From JANNHP01 sp031404455 (GTDB lineage Bacteria; Planctomycetota; JAJSAM01; JAJVHW01): DNA of 13,418 nucleotides. Positions within the stretch are counted from its first letter, which is position 1. Each line of letters starts with the position of its first letter. Below are positions 6,705 through 13,418 of this stretch, one piece after another. A model generated the notes under the pieces. The model did not search any database and had not been told where the DNA came from. It was given only the letters and a program-made list of their open reading frames with translations. The position numbers were made by a program, and so were the translations under genes. The stretch is from the NCBI GenBank assembly GCA_031404455.1, contig JANNHP010000404.1:1-13418 (forward strand). Direction: 5' to 3'.

Positions 6705-8359
6705 CGGCCGATCGGCGCGCCGCGTGGTTCGTCTTCGTCGCGGCTGTGGTGTTCTTCTCGATCGGCGCCGCGTCCCGCGGACTCTGGCACCCCGACGAGC
6801 ACCGCATCGCCGAGATCGCGCGGGTCATGTCGCTGCCCGGCGGCGACTGGATCGTGCCGCACCTCGGCGGCGAGGTGTACACGCACAAGCCGCCGGTCGT
6901 CCCGTGGATCGTCGCCATCGCGCACGGCCCGCTGGGGCTCGATCTCGCGATCGCGGCGAAGGTCCCGTCGATCCTCGGCGGGGCGCTCGCCGTGCTCGCG
7001 ACGTTCCTGATCGCGCGCCGCTTCTTCGGTCACACCGCGGGCGTCGCCGCCGCCACCGTCCTCGCCACGGCGGGGGAGTTCGACTGGATCTGCCGCCGCG
7101 CGCAGTACGACCCGCTGCTCACGGGCTTCACCACGATGGGGATGTGGTGCTTCGTGCGGTCACGTTTCCCAGCGCCGGACGAACGCGCGACTCCGTGGCG
7201 CGACGCCATCCTCGGCTCGTTGTGCGTCGGCCTCGGCGTGATGGTGAAGGGACCCGTGGCGCTCATCTTCACGGCGCCCGTGCTGATCGCGTTCGCAGTC
7301 GCCTCGCGCGAGTCGAAGTCGCTCGCCACGCCGCGCGCGGCGGCGGTGCTGCTCGTGCTCCTCCCTGCGGCCGTCTGGCTCACGTTCGCGGGGGCGCAGG
7401 GCGGGACGGACTACGCCTCGAAGCTCGTGATCGATCGCGCCGCGGCGCAGACGGGCGGCGACGACAGCAAGGCGGAGCCGTTCTGGTACTACCTCGTGGC
7501 GCTGCCGAAGGGGCTCCTGCCGTGGACGTTCTTCCTGCCCGCGGCCGTGCTCGCGGCGACCAGCCGCCGCAAGGACGACGAACGCCGCGCGGACCTCTTC
7601 ACGCTCGCGTGGCTCGTCGTGCCGTTCGTCGTGATGTCGCTCATCCCGGCGAAGCGCGACCTCTACCTGCTGCCGCTCTATCCGGCTCTCGCGATCTGCG
7701 TGGGCAAGCTCGCGGCGCTCGGGGACGAACGGCTTCGCGGAGCCGCGTTCGGCGTGCCTCGCACGATCGTGGGCGTCCTCGCGCTCGCGGGCGGCGTCCT
7801 CGCGATCGTCCTCGCCGCGCTCGTGATGACGGGCCAGGACGGCGCGATCGAATCGCGCGTCCCTGCGTGGACGACTGTCCGCGGCGGGATCGGCTGGTCC
7901 GGCCCGATCCTCACCGTCCTCGCGGGTGCGCTGCTTGCCGTCCTCGGATGGAAGACGCTCCGCGACGCGTCGCCCGCGCGCGCGTTCGAGCACGTGCTCA
8001 GCGGGGCCGTCGTCGGCTCGATGGCGTTCGCGGCGATCGTCCTGCCGTCGGCTGATCCGGCCGAGTCGCCGCGCAGGTTCTACGAGAAGACTGCGGCGCT
8101 CGTGGGCGACGCGCCCGTCGTCCGCTACGGTGTGAACGACTTCGCGGGCCACTGGACGATGCGCCGTGCGCAGATCCCGTACGTCCGCGAGGCCGACGCG
8201 GCCGAACGGTTCCTCCGCGACACGCCCGGCCCGGCGTTCGTCGTCGTCGAACGCGAGACGCTCGACAGGAAGGGCGCCCCCGCGCGGACGAGGATCGTCC
8301 TCGAGGAGAGGCTCCCGCTCGACAAGGACCTGCTCCTCCTCACGCGCGACGACCGCTGA
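6701..8359 (+). CDS. ArnT-like membrane glycosyltransferase (GT83/PMT family), second copy
   Basis: This 552-residue polytopic protein has the architecture of ArnT. TM1 (about 9-24) is followed by HPDEHRIAEIARVM with D32-E33, then H62-K63-PPVVPW, where ArnT has Glu-Lys; the Glu is replaced by His. FWYYLVALPKGLLPW and PAKRDLYLLPLYP parallel the arnT product at 2158-3906. A soluble C-terminal part starts near residue 455. The TTG at 6701 overlaps the preceding TGA (TTGA) and is preceded by GGGGTGAT at 6693-6700, a good match to the Shine-Dalgarno consensus; no ATG or GTG lies nearby in frame. The donor is presumably a polyprenyl-phosphate sugar and the acceptor is unknown. The stop abuts the convergent kinase gene. 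Confidence 0.82.
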   Translation: MTADRRAAWFVFVAAVVFFSIGAASRGLWHPDEHRIAEIARVMSLPGGDWIVPHLGGEVYTHKPPVVPWIVAIAHGPLGLDLAIAAKVPSILGGALAVLATFLIARRFFGHTAGVAAATVLATAGEFDWICRRAQYDPLLTGFTTMGMWCFVRSRFPAPDERATPWRDAILGSLCVGLGVMVKGPVALIFTAPVLIAFAVASRESKSLATPRAAAVLLVLLPAAVWLTFAGAQGGTDYASKLVIDRAAAQTGGDDSKAEPFWYYLVALPKGLLPWTFFLPAAVLAATSRRKDDERRADLFTLAWLVVPFVVMSLIPAKRDLYLLPLYPALAICVGKLAALGDERLRGAAFGVPRTIVGVLALAGGVLAIVLAALVMTGQDGAIESRVPAWTTVRGGIGWSGPILTVLAGALLAVLGWKTLRDASPARAFEHVLSGAVVGSMAFAAIVLPSADPAESPRRFYEKTAALVGDAPVVRYGVNDFAGHWTMRRAQIPYVREADAAERFLRDTPGPAFVVVERETLDRKGAPARTRIVLEERLPLDKDLLLLTRDDR

Positions 8360-8977
8360 CTACGTCCCGCTGCCCTTCGCGTCTCGCGCGGCCCGGCGTT
8401 CGGCCGTCGCCTTGACGCGCTTGTCCCAGCGGCGGCGGTAGCGGCGGATCATCTTCCCGATCCGCACCCGGTCGCGGTGCCGCCAGACGGGAAGGAGCAG
8501 GCGCCAGAGGAGCGGCGGCGAGCCGGGGCCAACGGCCGTCGCGAAGTCGATGAGACTGACCGTGCCGCCCGAGTCGACGAGCACGTCGCGCCGGCCGATG
8601 TCGCCGTGCGCGAAACCCCGCTCGTGGACGCCGCGGAGAACGCGCTCGATGCGGTCCGCCGTCTCGGGCGAGATGCCCTTCTTCCGGAGCTCGAAGAGCG
8701 TCTTGCCAGGCGCCCATTCGACGACGAGCGTCGTCGCGGTCGCGCCCACGAGGTTCGGAACACCCGGAGTTCCCGCGAGCTTCGCGAGCATCCGTCCCTC
8801 GCGGCGCAGCAGGAACCCGCCGAGCAGGCGTCGCGAGATCGCCGGGCGGTGCGCGAGCGTCTTGACGACGAGCGAACGTTCGCCGTCCCGGACGAGGAAC
8901 ACCTCCGCCTTCGAGAGGTTGCGCGCCTCGCCGATGCGCTCGCCGCGCCGTTCGAGGTCCGCGATGTCCAAGGTCAT
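8360..8977 (-). CDS. Small RIO/WaaP-like kinase
   Basis: This 205-residue protein kinase-fold protein has the compact layout of RIO-like and LPS-core (WaaP/Kdo) kinases. The ATP-binding Lys is probably K39 (LVVKTL) and its Glu partner E60 (LRREGRML). The hinge is near VVEWAPGKTL (85-94). The catalytic loop is H124-G-D126-IGRRDVLVD, and the metal-binding Asp is D144 (LIDFATA). The position normally held by the metal-binding Asn is D131. It lacks the usual glycine-rich loop consensus. The C-terminal about 40 residues are very basic (RHRDRVRIGKMIRRYRRRW onward), which could favour contact with membrane lipid or nucleic acid. It is the last gene of a minus-strand set, 54 bp after the hydrolase gene. 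Whether it phosphorylates a sugar, lipid or protein is unknown. Confidence 0.75.
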   Translation of the reverse strand: MTLDIADLERRGERIGEARNLSKAEVFLVRDGERSLVVKTLAHRPAISRRLLGGFLLRREGRMLAKLAGTPGVPNLVGATATTLVVEWAPGKTLFELRKKGISPETADRIERVLRGVHERGFAHGDIGRRDVLVDSGGTVSLIDFATAVGPGSPPLLWRLLLPVWRHRDRVRIGKMIRRYRRRWDKRVKATAERRAARDAKGSGT

Positions 8978-8985
8978 CGGGACGA

Positions 8986-9037
8986 GACTAGAAAGCGTCG
9001 GTACCGACTCCGACCCCTTTCCGTCGCTTTCTCAGTC
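8986..9037 (-). promoter_or_regulatory. Imperfect hairpin between hydrolase and kinase genes
   Basis: An 8-bp stem (8990-8997 with 9025-9032) continues after a one-base bulge for four more pairs (8986-8989 with 9034-9037). Its loop contains a 12-bp palindrome at 8997-9008. It spans the hydrolase stop and most of the 54-bp gap. There is no clear T-tract. It may be an attenuator, an mRNA stabiliser or a chance fold. Confidence 0.3.
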
Positions 9038-9874
9038 GGGGGCGTCGCGCGCCGCCTCGCCGCCGCCGAGGCGGCGCGCGACCGAAGCGCGGATCACGGC
9101 GAGCCGCATGCGCAAGCGCACCCAGAACGTCAGGAAACCGAGGCGCGACGGCGACCCAGCGATCGCGCTCTCGAGGATGGGGCGGAGCGCGCCGTACTGC
9201 TTGAGCACGCGGACGAGCGCATGGGTCCTCCAGCGGTACTTCCAGAGCTTCACGTTCCGTATCCCGGCCATGCGCCGCGCCTGCTTCGCGTCCACCGTGT
9301 CGCCGTTCGGGTAGTGGATGTGGAGCATCGTCCGGGCGCCGCGTCCGTCGGCGAGGAGCCGCTTGATGTCGAGGTACGGATGGTCCTTCCCCATGTGATG
9401 GTGGATGAGGCGCAGCTTCTCCTGGTCGTGGAAGTCCTCCGGCAGGACGAGCCGCGTCTTCGGCGCGAAGGCGTGGACCTCGTCGGCGTCGATCAGGATG
9501 CCGAAGAGCAGCGCCGCGTACCCGCCGGACGAGTTCCCCACCGTGACGACGCGCTTCGCCCCGTGCCGCGCGCAGTGGTCGCGCACGTACGCGGCCACGG
9601 CGTCCGCGCTGTCGCCGATCGAGGGGAGGCCGCCCAGGTACCAGAGGCCGCTCGGGTCGCGCAGGAACAGTTTGTGTGCGGCGACGTCGGACACCGTGTT
9701 CCGGAACTCGAATGCGGGCATGCCGCCGAATCCGCCGCCGAATCCGGCGAAGAACACGAGCACCACTTCCGCGCCGCCCGGTTCGTCCACCGACAGAGCG
9801 CACGCCTCGCCGGCCCAAGCCTCCTGGGGCAATCCGAGTCCTTTCGATGAGGGGAGAGCGCGCGACCCCCTCAC
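9032..9874 (-). CDS. Serine hydrolase (alpha/beta fold) of unknown substrate
   Basis: This 280-residue protein has a likely alpha/beta hydrolase core. The oxyanion/beta region is VVLVFFAGFGGGFGG (37-51), the nucleophile elbow GNSSGGY puts S115 as nucleophile, D192 or D195 (NGDTVDAKQA) is a plausible acid, and H218 (RTHALVRVLKQYGAL) a plausible base. No signal peptide or membrane segment is clear, although the C-terminal part is basic. I do not recognise the subfamily. GTG 9874 is chosen because it overlaps the upstream TGA as GTGA, the same coupling seen at arnT-arnD, and the next in-frame Met falls inside the core. In a set with a kinase, a membrane glycosyltransferase and a phosphoesterase, a role in envelope glycan or lipid modification is plausible but unproven. 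Confidence 0.7.
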   Translation of the reverse strand: MRGSRALPSSKGLGLPQEAWAGEACALSVDEPGGAEVVLVFFAGFGGGFGGMPAFEFRNTVSDVAAHKLFLRDPSGLWYLGGLPSIGDSADAVAAYVRDHCARHGAKRVVTVGNSSGGYAALLFGILIDADEVHAFAPKTRLVLPEDFHDQEKLRLIHHHMGKDHPYLDIKRLLADGRGARTMLHIHYPNGDTVDAKQARRMAGIRNVKLWKYRWRTHALVRVLKQYGALRPILESAIAGSPSRLGFLTFWVRLRMRLAVIRASVARRLGGGEAARDAPD

Positions 9875-11442
9875 TTCGGGGCGATGAGTACGAAGCTCTC
9901 GCGCGACGCGTCGACCGACAGATGTGTAGCAAGGATCTCGAACGGCCCGACGACCTTCTCCACCGCTGCGAGCGCCGGCGGGACCGTGACGATCAGCCAC
10001 GCGTCCCGGTCCTTCGCGATCCTCCGCATCCGCATCGGCTGGGTCAGCCGCAGATCGAACATGACGGCGGGGCTGTCGAGGCCCGTCGCCGCGAGCCGGA
10101 CGCCGCGCCGCGCCGCCTCGGCGCGGGCGGTCTCGGCGAACGCGAGGTAGGACGCGCGCGACACGCTCGGCGCGAGCGCGACGGTGTCGCGTACGGAGTT
10201 CGCCACCCCGAACGCGGCGAGTCCGACGAACGAGGCCGCAGCGTCGTCACCTCGCCATCGCGGCGCGAAGACCGCCGCTGCTCCGGCGAGGCAGATCGCC
10301 GCCATCGCGACGAGCACGGAGGTCGCCGCGCCGTCCGCGAGTCGTTCGGCGACGAACGGTACGAAGATGCACGCCGCGCTCACGACGAGCCCGGCCGCGA
10401 CCCATCGGGGCGCCCACTCGGGGAACTTCCGGTCCGCGAGCGCGGCGACGAGCAGCAGCACGGCCGGCTCGGCCGGGTAGATGAGGTCGGGCCGCTGGTG
10501 CGAGACGAAGCTGAACATCGCGAAGTGGACGACGATCCACGAGAGCGCGAGCGACACGAGGGGCGGGCAGGCCGCAGCGGAGTTCGCGCGGAGCGTACGC
10601 GCTGCGACCCAGATCGCCGGGCCGAGCAGCACCACCCAGGGCGTGAGCCGGAACGGAAGGTGCAGGACGTAGTACATCGGGTTCGGACCACCCGCGCGCG
10701 CGACGTGGCGGACGAGTTCCCGGCTGACCATCGTGTCGTACACGTCTGCGCGCGTCTGCCCCGCTGCCAGGAACCACGCCGCGAGCACGGCGACGCCGGC
10801 GAGCGCCGGGACGCCCGCTTCCGTCCACGCGCGGCGACCGCGTTTCGTGACGACGAGATGGACAGCGATCGCCGCGCAGGAGAGCAGGCCGCCCGGTCCC
10901 TTCGCGAGGCACGCCGCGCCGGCGAACGCCGCGGACAGGGCGATCCCCGCGCTCGGCATCGACGGCTCTCCGATCGAGCCGACGTACACGAGCACCTGCG
11001 CGGCGAGCAGGAAAGCGAGGAGGCCGTCGGTCCGCACCACGCCGGAGAGGTGGATGAAGTGGTGCGACGTCACGAGCGCCACGCCCGCCGCGGTCGCGAC
11101 GCGCGGTCCCGCGAGACGGCGGGCGATGTCCCACGTCACGACGACGAGCCCGAGCGCCGCGAGGACGGCCGGCACGCGGATCGTCGTCTCGTCGATCGTC
11201 CCCGTCGCGAACGACACCAGCGCCGCGAGCCACGTGTAGAGCGGCGGCTTCGTCGCCGCGACGCCGAGGCACCCCGGCGCCAGCCAGTTCCCGTTCTGGA
11301 CGACGTCGAGGACGTACTGCGCCTGCCTGCCCTGGTCGGTCTCCTGGAGCTCAAACGGAGTGAAGAGCCGCAGAGCGAGGAGCGGCAGCGCGACCGCGAG
11401 GACGACGAGCAGGCTGATGCGCCCTGCGCGGCCCTGGGTCAT
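9871..11442 (-). CDS. ArnT-like membrane glycosyltransferase (GT83/PMT family), third copy
   Basis: This 523-residue polytopic protein is of the ArnT/PMT type. TM1 lies at about 9-27, followed by the first periplasmic loop with E34-T-D36-Q (ELQETDQGRQAQYVL) and T64-K65-PPLYTW. Compared with ArnT the Asp and Lys are kept, but the DE pair reads DQ and the Glu before the Lys is Thr. YYVLHLPFRLTPW and HQRPDLIYPAEPA take the positions of the YY...PW and KRDLYLxPxxP motifs; here Lys-Arg-Asp becomes Gln-Arg-Pro-Asp. It probably transfers a sugar from a polyprenyl carrier in the periplasm. ATG 11442 overlaps the upstream stop (ATGA). The longer upstream reading frame lies entirely within the phosphoesterase gene and is rejected. 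Confidence 0.82.
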   Translation of the reverse strand: MTQGRAGRISLLVVLAVALPLLALRLFTPFELQETDQGRQAQYVLDVVQNGNWLAPGCLGVAATKPPLYTWLAALVSFATGTIDETTIRVPAVLAALGLVVVTWDIARRLAGPRVATAAGVALVTSHHFIHLSGVVRTDGLLAFLLAAQVLVYVGSIGEPSMPSAGIALSAAFAGAACLAKGPGGLLSCAAIAVHLVVTKRGRRAWTEAGVPALAGVAVLAAWFLAAGQTRADVYDTMVSRELVRHVARAGGPNPMYYVLHLPFRLTPWVVLLGPAIWVAARTLRANSAAACPPLVSLALSWIVVHFAMFSFVSHQRPDLIYPAEPAVLLLVAALADRKFPEWAPRWVAAGLVVSAACIFVPFVAERLADGAATSVLVAMAAICLAGAAAVFAPRWRGDDAAASFVGLAAFGVANSVRDTVALAPSVSRASYLAFAETARAEAARRGVRLAATGLDSPAVMFDLRLTQPMRMRRIAKDRDAWLIVTVPPALAAVEKVVGPFEILATHLSVDASRESFVLIAPK

Positions 11443-11456
11443 GAGCCGCAGGGCGC
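11419..11456 (-). promoter_or_regulatory. Hairpin with the glycosyltransferase start codon in its loop
   Basis: Perfect 10-bp inverted arms (11419-11428 and 11447-11456) enclose an 18-base loop that holds the ATGA stop/start overlap at 11439-11442. Upstream translation of the phosphoesterase would have to open it, which would couple the two genes. The arms are coding on both sides, so chance in GC-rich DNA is possible. Confidence 0.35.
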
Positions 11457-12503
11457 GACTCGACGCAGGGCTGCACGAGCGAACAGCGCGGCCGCGAGAG
11501 CCGCGGCGAGGAGCGAGGCCCAGAGCGCCCACGGGTGCCCGCGCAGCCACGGATAGAAGCTGCCCACGGCGGTGCGGAGGAACTCGTCCTTGAGGCGGAC
11601 GCGGCGCGGGATGCGGTCCACATCGAGGCGGTGACTCGCGCCCTTCGTCGCGCCGGGCTCGGTCGAGAGCGTGAGCACCGCCTTCGAGACGGAGGGATCG
11701 TCGCCCGCGGACGAGCGGTCGCAGTTCTCGCCGAGGAGGTAGTGGATCGTCCCCGCAGCGTCGGGCGTCGTGTCGTTCCGGTGCCAGTGACCGGAAAACG
11801 TCATCGTTGCGACGACGCCGGTCGACGCGATCTGCCGCGCGCGCGTGTCGACCGTGTCGTTCCCAACGACGCCGTCCGTGCGCGAGAGCGGCCGGTGCGC
11901 GACGAGGATCGTGCCGCAGCGCGGCGGCGCGTCCTTCGCGACCTCACGCAGCAGATCCATCGAAGCGGGCGAGATCGGACCGCCCGAGTCGTCGAGACCG
12001 ACGATGCGCCATCCGCGCACGTCCATCCGCCACTCGGGCGGCCCGACCCATTCGGTCCAGTTCGCCGTCGTCCCGTCGGGCTCGATGTCGTGGTTGCCGA
12101 CGACCGCGATGACCGGGATGCCGGGCGCGTGCTCCCCGAACACCCGGCGCAGCACCGCGTACCGTCCCGGCAGACCCTTGTTCGCCGCGTCCCCGAGCTG
12201 GAGGATGAAGTCCACGTCGGCTTCGCGGTGTGCGTCGAGCACGTCGCCGAGTTCGCTGATCCCGTTCTGGATGTCGCCGAGCACGGCGATCCGGAGCGGC
12301 TTCGTCGGATCGCCCTGCGCGACCGTCTTCTCGATCGCGGCCGCGTCCGTCCCGAGTCGGCGCCAAACGTTCGCCTCGGACGGCGGCCAGGCGCTCGAGC
12401 CGATCGCCCACGTCGCCGCGAGAAGGCACGCGACCGCGGCCGACGCAAGTGCGCCTAGCGCGAACGCGGTGCGACGCGCCTTCGAGGGAGCGGGGGAGGT
12501 CAC
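11439..12503 (-). CDS. Membrane-anchored calcineurin-like metallophosphoesterase
   Basis: This 354-residue protein has a hydrophobic helix at about residues 13-35 and another at about 325-346, leaving a central phosphoesterase domain that probably faces the periplasm. All core motifs are visible in order: G76-D77-I-Q79, GDAANKG with D105 and N108, GNHD at 136-139, AHRP with H203, and GHWH with H239 and H241. In the first motif Gln stands where many family members have His, a variant I believe also occurs in other members. It would hydrolyse a phosphoester or pyrophosphate; its place beside a polyprenyl-phosphate-dependent glycosyltransferase suggests a lipid- or glycan-linked phosphate. The start is GTG 12503, needed to supply the n-region; a GGAGGGAG sequence lies about 15 bases upstream, farther than usual. 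Confidence 0.82.
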   Translation of the reverse strand: MTSPAPSKARRTAFALGALASAAVACLLAATWAIGSSAWPPSEANVWRRLGTDAAAIEKTVAQGDPTKPLRIAVLGDIQNGISELGDVLDAHREADVDFILQLGDAANKGLPGRYAVLRRVFGEHAPGIPVIAVVGNHDIEPDGTTANWTEWVGPPEWRMDVRGWRIVGLDDSGGPISPASMDLLREVAKDAPPRCGTILVAHRPLSRTDGVVGNDTVDTRARQIASTGVVATMTFSGHWHRNDTTPDAAGTIHYLLGENCDRSSAGDDPSVSKAVLTLSTEPGATKGASHRLDVDRIPRRVRLKDEFLRTAVGSFYPWLRGHPWALWASLLAAALAAALFARAALRRVAPCGS

Positions 12504-12592
12504 GGCCCGAGGAGGCTACTCCCTCCACCCGTCGTTTCCTGACGATCCGGAACGCGGGCCGCGTCGCGCAGGAGGTATCCTCTTGCCCTCCC
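12504..12592. promoter_or_regulatory. Divergent intergenic region
   Basis: This 89-bp gap separates two divergent genes, so promoters for both probably lie here. No -35/-10 pair could be recognised. Purine-rich Shine-Dalgarno-like tracts occur on both strands (AGGAGG at 12570-12575 on plus; GGAGGGAG on minus, 12519-12526), but both sit 15-17 bases from the chosen starts. Confidence 0.4.
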
Positions 12593-13418
12593 ATGTCCGG
12601 CGAAGCCCTCCCCGCCCCCGAGTCCTGCCTGCACAACCTCCATCGCGTCGGCGACGGACGGCAGCCCGTCCCCGAGCCGACCGACACCTGCCGCAACTCG
12701 CTCGGCGTGTTCCACATGATGGACTGCCCGCTGACGGTCGGGCTCGCGTGCGTCTACTTCGACCCGTCGCCGGAGCCTCATGCGACGACGAGCGACCTCG
12801 ATCTCGAGGCCGCGCGCGAGGAGATGCAGCGCGACTTCCTCGGATGGCGCTACCGGCGCCGCGTGCGCTGGCTGACCAAGCCGAAGAGCGTCGTGCCCGT
12901 CGGCATCGTGATCGACGTGCCGCCCGAGGCCGAGGAGGTCGTGCCGGAGATCCTCGTCCTGCGCGCGCCGCCGCCCGTCGCGCCGGGGGCCGAAGCGGGC
13001 GCGCCGACGGACGCCGGGGCTCTTGCGGTGGCGCCCTCCGGCGAGCCGATCACGACGTCGATCGGACCCGCTGCGCCCACCGCGCCCGAGCGCTATCCCG
13101 GGCAGCGGCGATCCGAGGAGCGTCTCGCGAAGAAGCGTGCGCGCCTCGCCGCGCTCGATGCCACCGCCGCCGCGAAGAAGGCCGCGCAGATAGCGGCCGT
13201 GTCGGCAAAGGTTCCCGGCGACGAAGCCCCTGACGACGGCGGAGACGACGGTTTCGGCGACGACGACGAGGGCGGCGATGACGAGTTCGGGGGCGATCTC
13301 GCCGAGGTGACGCCCGTCGACACCGGCCCGAAGACGGTCGAGCAGGTGCTCGCCGCCCTTTCCGACGCGCCGATCGTCGTCAACGAACCGCGGCGTCACG
13401 GCGGCCAGCGCGGCGGCG
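12593..13418 (+). CDS. Unrecognised protein, Cys-containing N-terminus and acidic region (3' end outside window)
   Basis: The reading frame from ATG 12593 stays open for 275 codons to the window edge, with nearly every third position G or C, which marks it as the coding frame. The first 53 residues hold all four cysteines (C12, C33, C45, C53), together with CLHNLHRVG and CPLTVGLACVYF. A basic, aromatic patch DFLGWRYRRRVRWLTKPKS lies at 81-99. A Pro/Ala-rich linker (about 125-170) and a charged, Ala-rich stretch with helical character (173-205) follow, then a Asp/Glu/Gly-rich run at 210-235. No signal peptide or membrane segment is seen. I recognise no family. AGGAGG lies 17 bases before the ATG, longer than ideal, but no better in-frame start exists nearby. 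Confidence 0.65.
   Translation, partial: MSGEALPAPESCLHNLHRVGDGRQPVPEPTDTCRNSLGVFHMMDCPLTVGLACVYFDPSPEPHATTSDLDLEAAREEMQRDFLGWRYRRRVRWLTKPKSVVPVGIVIDVPPEAEEVVPEILVLRAPPPVAPGAEAGAPTDAGALAVAPSGEPITTSIGPAAPTAPERYPGQRRSEERLAKKRARLAALDATAAAKKAAQIAAVSAKVPGDEAPDDGGDDGFGDDDEGGDDEFGGDLAEVTPVDTGPKTVEQVLAALSDAPIVVNEPRRHGGQRGG

Noticed and set aside
11443..11550. Upstream extension of the third ArnT-like gene
   Set aside because: It overlaps the phosphoesterase gene and is Arg/Ser-rich. The ATGA overlap at 11439-11442 fits the junction style of this window.
12583..13233. TTG start well spaced from AGGAGG at 12570-12575
   Set aside because: That frame gives an Arg/Pro/Ala-rich shadow translation. The frame from 12593 has proper third-position GC and remains open to the window edge.
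13200..13300. Asp/Gly-rich codon repeats as a tandem DNA repeat
   Set aside because: Units are irregular in length and sequence. This is low-complexity acidic coding sequence rather than a defined repeat array.

Overview
The window is very GC-rich, with almost every third codon position G or C. It is densely packed with genes, many overlapping by 1-8 bases. The content (lipid A aminoarabinose genes, membrane glycosyltransferases, a membrane-anchored phosphoesterase) points to a Gram-negative bacterium with an outer membrane. The lineage cannot be fixed from the sequence; a high-GC group such as Myxococcota or Planctomycetota is only a guess.

Region 1 (1-4811, plus strand) is part of an arn operon for 4-amino-4-deoxy-L-arabinose (L-Ara4N) modification of lipid A. 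It holds the two halves of ArnA as separate genes (formyltransferase 121-1047, UDP-GlcA decarboxylase 1107-2165), then an ArnT-type transferase (2158-3906) and the deformylase ArnD (3903-4811). The aminotransferase ArnB and the undecaprenyl-phosphate transferase ArnC are not in view and may lie upstream. Two features stand out. A 19-codon ORF with a hairpin bridges the ArnA halves, and a 103-bp element with 31-bp perfect inverted arms sits in frame inside arnT. Palindromic repeats also fill the leader at 16-87.

Region 2 (4812-8359) begins with a minus-strand secreted alpha/beta hydrolase (4812-5567). A plus-strand trio diverges from it: a WbuC-like cupin (5604-6074), an ICMT/PEMT-like membrane methyltransferase (6081-6704) and a second ArnT-like transferase (6701-8359).

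Region 3 (8360-12503, minus strand) is a tightly spaced set read right to left: a calcineurin-like phosphoesterase with two membrane anchors, a third ArnT-like transferase, a Ser-hydrolase of unknown role, and a small RIO/WaaP-like kinase. Together they suggest decoration of a cell-envelope lipid or glycan, but the substrate is unknown.

Region 4 (12504-13418) is an 89-bp divergent intergenic region followed by the start of an unrecognised plus-strand gene. Its product is Cys-containing at the N-terminus and acid-rich further on, and it runs off the window.

No rRNA, tRNA, CRISPR array, transposase or convincing intrinsic terminator was seen. The unusual content lies in palindromic DNA inside or beside genes and in departures from consensus active-site residues.
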